64,000 nucleotides of DNA, taken from positions 1,939,911 to 2,003,910 of the forward strand of contig NW_022985068.1 in NCBI RefSeq assembly GCF_010015585.1, read 5' to 3'. Both the position numbers and the translations under genes were made by a program. Within the stretch, counting starts at the first letter, position 1. Each line of letters starts with the position of its first letter. The stretch comes from Eremomyces bilateralis CBS 781.70 (Eukaryota; Ascomycota; Dothideomycetes; Eremomycetales; Eremomycetaceae). The notes beneath the pieces are model-generated. The model saw nothing but the letters and a program-made list of their open reading frames with translations. It searched no databases and was not told the origin of the DNA. Below, in pieces: positions 10,747 through 21,519 of the stretch.

Positions 10747-12206
10747 CTAACACATTTTGCTCGGATTCCAGCCCACCAGTATCACTCTCGCGGCAGTCAG
10801 CACGAATCCGGCAGACAACTGAAAAACTCCCCCAAAGACCTGCATTCCTGTATACTTCCCATCCCATCTTGTCAGCAACGAGCCGCCGATCGGGTTGCTG
10901 ATGAGGGCCGCAACGGAAACGATCGCAAACATCGTTCCGGTGCGCACACCAATCCGTCGAACATCCGGAGTGATCTGTGCAATGACCGCGGGGCCCAAGC
11001 TGACAAACGCACCAGTCGAAAACCCGTACAACGCGGCGAAGACGATGATCGGCGCATTGGCACGCGCCGGCAGCCAGAGTCCCAGATCGATAATTCCGGT
11101 AAAGAAGGTGAGGACGATCAGCACGTTGTAGCGGCCAATCTTGTCACCCAGATAGCCCGGGATGACACGTCCGAAGAAGGAGGCGGCGTTGAGGATGGAG
11201 ACGAGGTAGCCGGCTAGGGACAGGGACATGTTGATGGGTGCCTGGGAAGCCTGGACGATCAGGTAGTTGATGGGAAGGAACATGCCTAAGAAGAAGAGGA
11301 AGAAACCGAAAACGGAGATAGCGAAGGGAACCTCCTTCAGCGGTTCGATAAAGTCCATGACCCTGAAAGGCTGCGGGTGCGGCGGGAGACGTGAACGGAC
11401 CGTCAAGTTGGCGATGACGAGAAGGAAGAGGATGATAAACGCGGCGATGCGCATGGTCCAACCAAAGCCCACTAGTGGAAGTAGTCGCTGGACCATGATT
11501 GGGATTACAACACCGCCGATTGACGATCCTGCTGCCGTGATGCCATAAGCGAACGCTCGTCTCTTAAAGAACCATGTTGCGACCGTGGACATGGCCGGGT
11601 AGAAGACCATGCTGGCGCCGATGGACGAGCAAATGCCTTGAGAGAGGAGGAACTGGTAGTACTTGGAAGAAATCGAGGCCATCATGAGGCCGAAGACGTG
11701 AAGAAACGTGCCAATCAGGAGAATGTATCGTGGGCCGTAGTTATCATAGGCTTTGCCGATGAAGGGACCTCCGGCAAACATCATGAACGCTTCGAGCGAG
11801 GGGATCCATGAAATCGTGCTGGCGCTGTACTCGCGCAATTGATTTTTCTGATAGTGCGCCTGGAACACCCCTATGCAGTTGATCCACCCAAAAGAGCAGA
11901 ATCTGAAGTCATGGTCAGCATCTATATCCACGTCTGCTCAAGGCAACCATATAGCACCCAAACTTACAGACAAGCGAACGCTCCGATCACCACCGTCCAT
12001 GCTTTCAAACCACCGTCGGGGAACGCTGAAGGGTCGAACGCTGCTGCTGGACCAGCCGATGGCTTCTTTTCTATTGGTACACTCGTCTCTTCATCGGATT
12101 CTTCGCGAGAATCCACATGTCGCTGTGGTGCAGTATCTTCAATATCTGTTTTCTCTAGATGATGCTTCTCTGGGTCGGAGAGCGAACTGGCAGCCGGGGA
12201 GCCCAT
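10747..12206 (-). CDS. MFS transporter, monocarboxylate porter type
   Basis: Two exons, 12206-11968 and 11902-10747, separated by a 65-base intron with GTAAGT donor and CTTCAG acceptor, give 464 residues. A charged cytosolic N terminus of about 65 residues, rich in Glu, Asp and Ser, leads into PDGGLKAWTVVIGAF, the entry motif of fungal monocarboxylate transporter homologues (MCT/Mch family). Roughly twelve hydrophobic helices follow. The loop GKAYDNYGPR corresponds to the MFS motif between helices 2 and 3, and the GYLGDKIGRYN loop follows in the second half. Substrate cannot be read from sequence; Mch proteins transport small carboxylates, riboflavin or metabolites. The neighbours do not suggest a shared pathway. 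Confidence 0.9.
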
Positions 12207-12762
12207 GACGGATGGATGGAGTTGCGTGAAGCGTAAACAAGACCAGTTGTATATCTGATCTAAGTATTTTGAGAAACCTTGAGGGTAGGAATTAATTAGA
12301 GGCGGGAAAAGGCAAAGTAAATGTTATGTGACTTGGAGTAGCGTTGTGAAGTGGAAGCGCATGAAGCAAGACTTGACAGCTCTAAAACTGCTACAGTCGG
12401 TCAAGCAAGAAGGGAATCCCCAACATATATATATGAGGTGATGCGCGATTTAAGGCTTAGGGGACCGCCAAACTAGTCAAATCTGGCAGAACAACAGAAA
12501 TCGGCGATAGGCGAACAAATGCGAACATTTGTGCAAGGGACGTACCAGGCGCCTCACAGCTGGGCCCCTTTGGGGTAGAAATCTCCAAATATGCGGCCCG
12601 CATGTGGGTTGTCATGGTTCACTGCGACTCGGATTTTAGAAAGCTAAGAAAGGCGATATGGCCGAACTGTGGAGCAGGGGATGTTACAACACTAAAACAA
12701 AGCTTGTGCTCGGAGTTGCCCCATCAGGTAATTCTGCAATCGCCGACTACGCCCGTACGCCG

Positions 12763-12791
12763 AAGGCCGATGTCCCAGGGACATCGGCCTT
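12763..12791. repeat. Perfect 29-base palindrome
   Basis: Arms aaggccgatgtccc and gggacatcggcctt are exact reverse complements of 14 bases around a single a. It lies about 560 bases upstream of the MFS start codon. It could be a protein-binding dyad, an end of a small decayed element or a hairpin-prone site. Confidence 0.9.
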
Positions 12792-12871
12792 GCAGGTACT
12801 ATTATGTCCCATCTCGAGTGGTCCACAGATGCCTGTCTAATGTCAACCTTTAGTTAATAATTAATGAAGCA

Positions 12872-12957
12872 GGGCGGTGACTGGATCGAACCAACGTGAT
12901 CGCGCTTCACGTTATGATGCAACGAAAATGATGGGTCCAGACCATAAACACCGTTCG
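12872..12957 (-). other. Degenerate tRNA-like sequence, possibly a tRNA-Met remnant
   Basis: On the minus strand the right-hand end reads GGTTCGATCC AGTCACCGCC, which fits a tRNA T-loop (B box) followed by an acceptor end. CATCATAACGTGAAG before it resembles the anticodon region of an elongator tRNA-Met with anticodon CAT. The 5' side ACGGTGTTTATGGTCTGG fits an acceptor and D arm only poorly, and the T stem does not pair fully. I take it as a decayed tRNA or tRNA-derived repeat, not a working gene. Confidence 0.3.
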
Positions 12958-13264
12958 ATTGACATAGATAATATATTAGTGATCCGTCCCTGAGAAGTTG
13001 GTGACAAATGAGGGGTTGGAATCAAGGACGGCTTTAGTATTCAGCGAAACGCGAACACCTTCCCATACCCACTGATGAATCCCAGCCATGTGGTCAGGTC
13101 TAACCGTTCACTGTCGGGCCTGATGGCCGATGAATTCATGCTTAACTCGCGTAGTTACGCGTTCCAATCGGTCGACAGACTCGGCACGGTCGAAAACAAG
13201 ATGCCGCTAAATACGAGGCGGAAGGATTCTGTTCCATCATGACTCATTAATAGAAAAGAAAACC

Positions 13265-13306
13265 GTCCAAACTCCGACAGTCCGAACTCCGACAGTCCAA
13301 ACTCCA
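13265..13306. repeat. 15-base tandem repeat, about 2.8 units
   Basis: Units gtccaaactccgaca, gtccgaactccgaca and gtccaaactcca follow each other directly. They differ at one position. The repeat lies about 500 bases upstream of utp18. Confidence 0.85.
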
Positions 13307-13800
13307 ACCTCGCATGGTCCATAGAACCTCGATGAGAGTTGAATTTGAAATTTGATGTGCAACGCGCAGGAAAGCAGGGGCCAAGTCTGAGATATATCAA
13401 TCTATCAGTGAGTATTCCGTACGGCATGTTGATACTCGTACGTGGAGACATGTGTAATCTTCGGTGTATACGATGTCCGGATTCTCTCAACTTGCTCTGG
13501 ATTTCTGAATGAAGAATGGCAACATTCTCTGCACATGACTGGAGTCTTTCTCTGTCACCTGACCTGTCACCTGACATGTCGGTGTTTCGGCGTTAAGGCC
13601 TAATTAATATTTCCCCCTCCAGTGCCAGCCCGACCCCTGCAGTGCTCAAGGCTCAAGCTGCTAGGGGAGTGGCCGAGTGGAGAGGTTCTCAGTATGAAAA
13701 AATTAAGATGATCAAAGACAAAATATCATTCCGCGTACACCATTTCAATCTCGTACGCATCCCACACTAAATCAACTCCCGCTTTCACCGGTTCGCCGCA

Positions 13801-15630
13801 ATGCCCGACATGGACCTGGAGAATGACGTGCTCATGCACTCCGACAAAGATAGCGACGAGGAGGAATTGGAACGTTTGGTTTTCGGTGATAGCGAAGGCT
13901 TCAGGGACCGCTTGAAGTCCGTAGGCCAATCGACCCAGGAGCTGCTTCGAGTCGGCGAGGAAGATGAAAACGACGAGTTTCGAGGTCTGGATGACGATGC
14001 GGTATGCGTCTTCCTTTTTGAGCCCTTATATTGCGGACTGGAACTAATGCGCGGCGTAGCTATTCTTCGTCGACGAGGGACCGGGTGTACCCGCGCAGTC
14101 CGATGCTCAGGCAATCCAACATCAGACGTCGACCCCCTACCTAGACGGTCGACAGGCTGCCTGGGAGGATAGTGATGACGAACGTATCACGGTGTCGCTC
14201 TCATCGGTGCCTAGGTTACGAAAGCTGCGTGTGACGGAGGGAGAAGATTTGGTGACAGGCAAGGAATATGTTCGCCGCTTGAGGATACAGTAAGGACGGC
14301 AATTCGGCAGTAGTCGAACAGATCTGACGAATATAGGTACGAGCGATTGCATCCTCGTCCGGCGTGGGCGGACGTCGGTAAGCAAAATGGGACGTCAAGG
14401 AAACGAACAGCAGGCGACAGCGACGACGAGGATGATGGGGAGTCGAGCGATGACGATCTTCCTTCGTCAAGGCCTCTCGCACAGCTTTTGAAGGATGCCA
14501 GTCTTTTCTCAGCGTCGGACGCGTCGCACCCACGGAAGAAGCGCAAGCTCCGCCCGGAGGTCATTGACATTCAGCGTATCAAAGGCGTCACCGGCACCCA
14601 GCACTCGGCCATCACCTCTCTTCATTTCCACCCGAACCTCTCCCTTCTCCTCTCGTCTGGCCCCGCCAGCACACTCTACCTCCACCATATCAATGGCGAC
14701 CCCACCGACCCCGCGACTCCTCATCCGCTCCTCACCTCGTTGCACATGCGGCGGACTCCACTCACGACCACTCTCTTCTCCCCCGCCCCGTCCGACCCAC
14801 GCATCTTCCTCTCCGCGCGGCGAAAATACTTCCACACCTGGGACCTCTCCACCGGGCACGTCTCCAAAATCTCCCGCATCTACGCCCACCAGCACGAGCA
14901 GCGTAGCATGGAGCACATGTCCCTGTCTCCGGACGGGCGATATCTGGCGCTCCGTGGCACGGCGAAGAAAGGCGGGGGCGTGGTCAACGTGCTGAGCGCG
15001 GACACCATGCAGTGGCATTCGCAGGTCCGCGTGACGAGCGAACAGGGCGTCGCGGACTTTGCGTGGTGGACGGACGCGAAAGGCATGACCGTTGCCGGCA
15101 AGAATGGCGAGGTGAGCGAGTGGAGCCTAGCGGAAGGACGGGTGATTGCACGGTGGGCGGACGAAGGCGCGGTCGGAACCAGTGTCATCTCGCTGGGTGG
15201 GCGAAGTGGACATGAAGGTTGGCTCGGTGGGGATCGGTGGGTCGTGATCGGAAGCTCGACGGGAATCGTCAACGTTTATGATCGCGGAGCATGGAGAGAT
15301 GAAGCGAATGAGACCGATATGGACGACAACGCAGGAGTCCCCTCCCGGCCGAAGCCAACCAAGGTCCTCGATCATCTGACGACTCCGATCTCTCATTTGC
15401 GATTCTCGCCGGATGGTCAGTTGCTGGTCATGGCCAGTCGATGGAAGAAGGATGCATTGCGTCTGGTGCATCTTCCAAGCTGTACAGTGTACAGGAACTG
15501 GCCGACGGCAGATACGCCGCTTGGGCGTGTGTCGGCGGTGGCGCTGGGCGAAAAGGGGGTGAATGGCGAGTTGGTCCTCGCTGTTGCCAATGAGCAGGGA
15601 AAGATCAATATGTGGGAGATAAAAGCGTGA
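13801..15630 (+). CDS. utp18: Utp18-like WD40 protein of the small-subunit processome
   Basis: Three exons, 13801-14001, 14060-14289 and 14337-15630, give 574 residues. Intron 1 joins GLDDDA to LFFVDEG in phase 0; intron 2 joins RLRIQ to YERLHPRPAWAD. The N-terminal 200 residues are acidic and carry the family element YVRRLRIQYERLHPRPAWA. A beta-propeller follows, with WD-like blades such as YFHTWDLSTGHVSKI and GKINMWEIKA at the very end. Utp18 is part of the UTP-B module of the U3 snoRNP processome, needed in the nucleolus for 18S rRNA maturation; in yeast its N terminus also recruits the Mtr4 helicase. The start codon is the first ATG of the conserved acidic N terminus. The gene converges with the sterol acyltransferase gene 240 bases away. 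Confidence 0.93.
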
Positions 15631-15872
15631 GAGTTTTCGATATAATAGCTAAGCTGGCCTGGAACCACAACTAGTTTGATCAATATCCCTAAGAATAGAG
15701 CAGAGTGTCTCTGGTCTTTGTCATTGATTTCCAACGCCTACGCTAGTATGCAACTCCTAGAATGCGGATAATGAGTGGTATCGTGCAAAAATAAAGTCAT
15801 AAAAGGCAGTGAATCGTATCGAACCATCCAATATCAAACCATGCATCTCCTTTTCTTTTTTTGGTACAAGAC

Positions 15873-18026
15873 CTAAACAATCAGATACAACGACGTCACT
15901 AGGCTCGGTCCCACGAATAGACCGAACCAAAACACTAGATTTCCCAAGATATCGCGTCCTTTCAACAGTTTCGTCCGACTGAGCTCCGCCAACGGCAGTT
16001 GACTCAACTGCAAAATGAACAGATACCCGCGCACCTTCCTGAACAAGCAGAACATGACCAATTCATGCACCAGCGCGCTTAGCAAAAAGGTCACGAGGGT
16101 CGCCTCCTTCTTGCTCAGCCGCAGCGCCGAGATGCTCGAATGATAGACGTGCCTCAGCAGGAAGTTATGCACCGGTCGGTTCCAGTCCCGCGCGTACTGG
16201 TCCCACGACACGCTGTTCCACCAGTCCCCATAGAACCCTCGGTCGGCGAATCGCGTCACCTCGGCCAACACGTTCAGACAGCATTCCCAAATGACGTACC
16301 ATGTCAGGAGCTGCTCGAGCAGGAGTGGAAACAGCATGTCGGACAGTACCCAGGGCAATTCCGGCCAGCGATGCTTCAGAGACACCCCGGAGTTTCGCAG
16401 CGTCACCGCCGTCATCACCGGGGGGTAGATGAAATGTTGCGAGATGATGATCATGACCCAAATGACGCCGAACGTGGCCAGGGTTTTCTCCAGGACGTAC
16501 CACCAATTGATCGACTCCTGTCGCGGGTACTCCAGCTCATAGACGAGCGTGGGAAGGCAGATCCAGTCGGCCCAATTGGCGAGTGTGAGGTTGGATGGGT
16601 AGTGGTTGTATGAGTGCGTGCATTTCCCACGTAACTCCGTATCAAGGTCGGAGAGTTCGGATTGGAGGATCATGCGGAAGGTGCGGAGTTGTTTGGCGTC
16701 GAGGGGCCGCCCCGACTCGATGGCCAAGGCGATGTTGGAGACTTCGGTGTTCTCGCTACGGAGGTCGGTCGAGGCTTTGGGGTTGACCGAAGCGCGTCGT
16801 TGGGAGGGAGAATGCGGAGGGTGATCGAGCGCCGAGGTGAACGGATCGGCGGATGCCGGACTGGATAATGCTCGTGAACGAGGTTCCCCGGTAGGTGATG
16901 AGGAAGGAGGTATATCGTCAAGACGAGCCAGTTTTTGTGCGACAATGGCACGGCGACGGTGGACTTGTGATACTGTTGTCTGGTTAGCAAGAGGTTCCAT
17001 AGGGATTGGTAACTCCTTACAATGTCCGTTATAGAAGGCATAGCTGTGTTGCTTCATGACGAACACGAGGCCATGGAGAACAATGAAGATGGTATGTGTC
17101 CACGGCCATTCGCGATACCAGGTCCACCCGATGACGGCGAAAAGATAGAACATCTGCCACATGTTTTGGATGATCCATCCGGAACCATTCCATGTCAAGT
17201 ATCCTCGGCGGATCAGCTTCTGCAGGACCAACCCCATCGCCGTGCCCGCAGTCATGACGCCATCAGTAAGTCCCAACACAATCAAATCACGCTTGAACAT
17301 CATGTGGAGGATCTCCGCCGGCCCTAGCACGCTGCCATACTGCTTCCAATTCTGCATCGCCACGCGAATCAACAACAGCCCAATGCCCAGCCAGAATAGC
17401 GTGAAGAATCCATGAAAGGGCGAGCCGCTCGCGGGATTTTGCCGGTCAAACCTGGTGAATTGTCGCGTGAAGACCAGATCTCGAAGCCGTGTCCGTTCCT
17501 TCTCGGAAACTTTTGCGCCGTGCTCGATCTGGATTCGATTTTCGAGGATCTCTCGGATCGCAGGGTCGTCGGCCGTAAGCACATACTCCCCTTTGCGGCT
17601 GGTCGGCTCCAAGACCACCTGGATGCTCTGTCGCCGCGACCGAGCCGCCGCGGGAGATCTCGTTTTCGCCGTAGTGGGGGATCGCAAGGTCGCAGGAGCG
17701 CCATTGACTGTCGGATCGATGACAAGGTTCGCCGGCGCATCAGCACGATGAATGCCCGCACCTGCACCGTCCTCGACGACGGTATTGGGGTCGATCTCTA
17801 GGTTGTCGTAGTCTTCCTCCTCGTCGCCCGAGATGGGGTTGCTAGAGAGTTGGTTTCCATCCTCGCTGCTCGGTTTCGATGGGGACGCTGGAGGGGTGGA
17901 TGGACCATTCGTCGGCTTTCTCACGATGTCCGGAGCGATGGCAGGGTCGAGACCCGAGAGGAGATGAGACATTGGGACATCGGAGAGGTTGGAGAGGCGG
18001 TGCGGAGCGTCCAAAGATTTGGGCAT
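15873..18026 (-). CDS. Sterol O-acyltransferase (ARE1/ARE2 type, MBOAT family)
   Basis: The enzyme esterifies ergosterol with fatty acyl-CoA in the endoplasmic reticulum for storage in lipid droplets. Exons 18026-17021 and 16972-15873 give 701 residues. The intron (16973-17020) is 48 bases, in frame and without stop; removing it restores the family sequence HSYAFYNGHLSQVHRRRAI. After a disordered N terminus of about 190 residues come about nine membrane helices. The family signature FYGDWWN lies at about residue 582 and the putative active-site histidine in SALVHELVMF at about 638. The frame is open further upstream to 18116 but with no ATG there, so I start at MPKSLDAPHRLSN. It is longer than yeast Are2, mainly through the N terminus and a Ser/Pro-rich loop after the intron site. 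Confidence 0.93.
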   Translation of the reverse strand: MPKSLDAPHRLSNLSDVPMSHLLSGLDPAIAPDIVRKPTNGPSTPPASPSKPSSEDGNQLSSNPISGDEEEDYDNLEIDPNTVVEDGAGAGIHRADAPANLVIDPTVNGAPATLRSPTTAKTRSPAAARSRRQSIQVVLEPTSRKGEYVLTADDPAIREILENRIQIEHGAKVSEKERTRLRDLVFTRQFTRFDRQNPASGSPFHGFFTLFWLGIGLLLIRVAMQNWKQYGSVLGPAEILHMMFKRDLIVLGLTDGVMTAGTAMGLVLQKLIRRGYLTWNGSGWIIQNMWQMFYLFAVIGWTWYREWPWTHTIFIVLHGLVFVMKQHSYAFYNGHCKELPIPMEPLANQTTVSQVHRRRAIVAQKLARLDDIPPSSSPTGEPRSRALSSPASADPFTSALDHPPHSPSQRRASVNPKASTDLRSENTEVSNIALAIESGRPLDAKQLRTFRMILQSELSDLDTELRGKCTHSYNHYPSNLTLANWADWICLPTLVYELEYPRQESINWWYVLEKTLATFGVIWVMIIISQHFIYPPVMTAVTLRNSGVSLKHRWPELPWVLSDMLFPLLLEQLLTWYVIWECCLNVLAEVTRFADRGFYGDWWNSVSWDQYARDWNRPVHNFLLRHVYHSSISALRLSKKEATLVTFLLSALVHELVMFCLFRKVRGYLFILQLSQLPLAELSRTKLLKGRDILGNLVFWFGLFVGPSLVTSLYLIV

Positions 18027-19752
18027 CGCGAGGCTGATGTTGGAACGCGGGGAGAGGATGGAAGGGGATTTAGCATCCAGGAACTGTGGAAGAGAAGCAT
18101 AGCAGATGGTCCACAAGGGACAACACAGTCGAGTAATACGGAGTCGATCGTTTCAACATTTGAGAATGGTGCTGGAGCACGGTATGGATTAATTGGTCAT
18201 AAAAGGATAATATGTATTACCTTGGAGTCCGTAGTCTGGAACTCTGGATAGCGATAGCAGCACCATCCATCTCAGGCAAACCCAGGGTATGATCTCACCA
18301 CCACACGTTATCCGGCGTTGGATATCTCGGCAACTGATTATAGTTGAGTGGCGGAGAGGATGGTAGGTTGCCAACTACACATGGCAAGGAGTACGAAATA
18401 TATAGCATTATCCTCCCAATTCCTTACCATAACACCACGCCTATAATGGAGAATGCTCACGAAGCTAGTAGGTAGTACTTGGTGCACGGAGGATGGATGA
18501 ATGTGTGAATTGTGACAGTTGGCGGGAGAGGCAAGAAATCCGAATTCCTTCAGCTGAAGTCCGAATTCCAACCTTCAACTCGCAATATCAACTCGGACCA
18601 TACAATAAAAATCTTTCTCAAATCAGGGAATACCTCAAACGGGTGTCAAACCTCATCGTGTTTGATTCCTCTGTATTCCCCTTTCTTCCCTCGGATAGTA
18701 TTCTCTCCTAGTTCCGCGGAGCACAGCCTCTCGTCCAGGACAGGGGTGGAACATTCTTCACCTTCGCAAGGCAGACTCGAGCCTCGACACTGACTGATAT
18801 CCAGCAGTCTGCCAGTCTGGCACTTTCTGTTGTTTCTAATATGAAAGTTAATTATTACGGAGTACGGAATTATTATGGATTCAGAATCGCTTTTCAGAAA
18901 TGTCAATGATCAATCAATCCGTCTCGTGCCTTTTGGTGTCACTTTTCAGCACATGCCCCTAATTGCTGATGGTTCTGCTTAGGCTCTTCGTCGCGATTCT
19001 CGGTCCCGAATAATTACAGCATGTCTTTGATAGTTCATTCCTCGGACCACGCCGTGTGAATACCCCACACTCTATGGCAGCCCGTTTCAGCCAGAGGGAG
19101 ATGATCTTGGGGGTTGAGATCGCTGCCACCCCGGACCGTTTCGGCCTTCAGGGGACGAGAGCGAATCGGCGGACTGGCCTCCCCGTAACCCAGCCCCATT
19201 GGAGTTTGTGATCGAGAGCAAAAGTCGCGACTTTCTGACAAGCTTCCCCTAGCATCAGCCTCAAAATATGGGTGAGATTCAGAGCTTAGGCATGAGAGCA
19301 GAGAGATGGCATAGAGTGATTGAGACGCTGTCCAGCGCTCAGCCGTGTCTACTGTGAGTCTGTGACTCTTCAGTCTTCACCCCCTGTCTCTGATTCTCCT
19401 GGACAGGGTGAAGCAAGCCAAGAAGGCTATCCACATTCAAGCCGCTTTATGGTCTAGCTTTTGCCTAATCTTGGACCACTTCTCGTATTCGAGATGCCGT
19501 GGCGCCATATACAAATTGCTGCATCTCCCAGTCGTTTTTGCGCGTTTGACCTTCCAGAGCATTTTCAACTCTTTGTTTCCGTCAATATTTGTTAACTCAC
19601 GACGATTCTACAAGACTGTGGCTATTATTATTAATAGTGCGCAAGCCTATGAGGATCTCGAGTCGCTCAAAGAGCCTCATTACAGATCCCTGTTGGACAC
19701 AGTCAGATTAACCTTATCGAGACCTCATCTCAGACCCCATTGGTACCGTACC
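18027..19752. other. Divergent intergenic region between the sterol acyltransferase and the seven-helix protein
   Basis: Promoters of both flanking genes should lie here. The frame that runs upstream of 19753 in phase with the membrane protein (from about 19408) has no family resemblance and is probably leader sequence. A tacggagta copy lies at 18856-18864, and 18540-18600 repeats the word ccgaattcc. No gene was seen. Confidence 0.5.
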
Positions 19753-21071
19753 ATGGCTCCTAAAGGTGGCAAAGGCGGCGGCTCCAGCTCGGGTGGCGGG
19801 TCCTCAAAGGGCGGCTTCAGCAGCTGCCCGTCCTCCCATTTTCAAGATGGCTATGTCCTTTCCACCATCATTGTTCCTGCCATCTGGACTGTTGTCTACC
19901 TAATAACCTTCAGTATATGGGTGGTAAAGAAGAAGCGGAGCGCTAAGGTCCGGGAGATATTACCATGGAGCTCGTACGGGCTGGCTTTACTTTTGGTTTT
20001 AACGTATGCCGTCTTGATCAACATGATGAGAGTCATTTGCTTACATATTATTACAGAGCCACGATCCTCCACTTGAGCCACTCTGTTCTTATAGCGTGCT
20101 CAACAAGCGCGTACGCTTCCCATGACTTGTTGATTGCCGAATTCGTCATTCGCGAGATTGCGGTTCAGATGATCATCTCGATTATTCTGATCCCGCTCGC
20201 CCTGTCTCTCGTCACCCATTCCGGCATGTCGATCCGACTCCCAAAAATCATTCTCTACACGACCCTAGCCATCCTGAGCGTGATCTTCCTTGCGCAACTC
20301 ATCCTCGCCTGCATCAATGCTGTCGGCAATGGGAATGTCCGGTCCGCGCTTGACATGGATGCCGCGTATGATTGCCTGTTTCTCGTCGCGGCTGTCGTGG
20401 TGGGTGCCATTATGTTCATCGCGGTGATCAAAGCGAAGCGGAACGGAGTCGGCACGTCAGGGCTCATGGCCAGTCTCATCGCCCTATTCCTGTTCCTCGC
20501 CGGTTTCTCCCTGCTCAACGTGGTCGATGACGCTGCATATTCTCTCCAGGGCAAAAGTGTTCGCTCTCTTTCCATAAGCGTCGTCACGGACGTTCTTTAC
20601 TATACCTTCCTCACGGGTGTATTCATCTCAGTCATCTTCGTCGGCAGCAACAAGGCCCTCGGAGGGTACTCCTCGGTCAACCCGACCGACCTCAACAACC
20701 TCGCCCCTCTCGGTAAAACAACTTCTCCCCGAGCCTCCACCTTCGTGTCGGGTCCGCAAACGTCCCAGCCACAACCTTCCTATGGCTGGAATCCCCCCGC
20801 CGAGAACCCGTCGACCTACCCCTTCACTGCTCCTTCTCCAACGGCCCTAGAGAATCAGGGGATTATGAATGGCCATGAACAGCAGCAGATAGATCAGCAG
20901 ACCGCATACGTCCCACCGCACATGCAAGGTACGCAGCTACATCAATTTCCGCCGGGGCAGCAACCATGGGGAATACCAGCGACGACGCCGCCGCCGCCGC
21001 AGTACATGCAACAGTGGACAGTGCCGCAGCCGTTGCAGGCTCCGCAAGGACAGTACCCACCACCGCGGTAA
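19753..21071 (+). CDS. Seven-helix membrane protein of unknown function
   Basis: Exons 19753-20003 and 20057-21071, joined by a 53-base intron, give 421 residues. The first 30 residues are Gly/Ser/Lys-rich, with blocks such as GGKGGGSSSGGGSSKGG. A hydrophobic region to about residue 300 can be read as seven membrane helices, for example STIIVPAIWTVVYLITF near the start and VLYYTFLTGVFISVIFV as the last. The C-terminal 110 residues are rich in Pro, Gln, Ser and Tyr and end QAPQGQYPPPR, so probably a disordered cytosolic tail. The layout resembles fungal seven-helix proteins with DUF7702-like domains or receptor-like proteins, but I see no diagnostic motif and do not assign a function. It converges with the dienelactone hydrolase gene. 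Confidence 0.8.
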
Positions 21072-21519
21072 AATACTGCGCTTTAACGTGACTAATTTAT
21101 GGAGTTGGCCTGTTTCACTTGATTTCAACGCTCGGAGTCGAGGCGGGGATGGAGACACGTTATATACCCCCGAAAACACCAGGAATGTGTCTTTAGGATA
21201 TATCATATGGATGATATATATATATACACCACTGAACGCAAAATGGGGGTTTCTTTCACTTTACGATAATTTAAATGGACTATTCCTTTTCTCATCATAA
21301 CCTAAGTCACAATCGAGTGATTCTACACTCATCGAGCTTGCAATGTCCCATCACAAAAGTCTCAAGATTTGTCGGTCAGGCAGCAATCCTTACAATTTCG
21401 ACGGTCCTCCTCTACCATATAAGTCAGCCAATCCTGCGCGTGGAGCATCTCCCTCTTAAGGACTCACCAGTCGACATGTTTACCAGCAGGCTTGTCCCGT
21501 AGGGAGTGGGATGTAATAC
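21072..21519. other. Intergenic between converging genes
   Basis: Expected to hold the 3' untranslated regions of both neighbours. It contains a short TA-rich run (atatatatataca near 21215) and no coding frame. Confidence 0.5.

Larger units (their letters stand above)
12207..13800. other. Divergent intergenic region between MFS transporter and utp18
   Basis: The flanking genes are transcribed away from each other, so both promoters lie here. It also holds a perfect 29-base palindrome, a tRNA-like remnant and a 15-base tandem repeat, each listed separately. I saw no coding frame. Confidence 0.6.

Noticed and set aside
13661-13700. tRNA-Ser/Leu-like 5' end with an A-box-like tggccgagtgg
   Set aside because: No anticodon arm or B box follows within a tRNA length, so not annotated as a gene; mentioned as a finding only.
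14509-15018. 169-codon minus-strand frame opposite utp18
   Set aside because: Antisense shadow of the WD40 gene, whose own frame has clear family features.
18027-18116. In-frame upstream extension of the sterol acyltransferase by 30 codons
   Set aside because: It has no ATG; the first ATG is at 18026 and starts a family-like N terminus.
19408-19752. Upstream in-frame extension of the seven-helix protein
   Set aside because: No start with good context and a composition unlike the Gly/Ser-rich N terminus beginning at 19753; more likely leader sequence.
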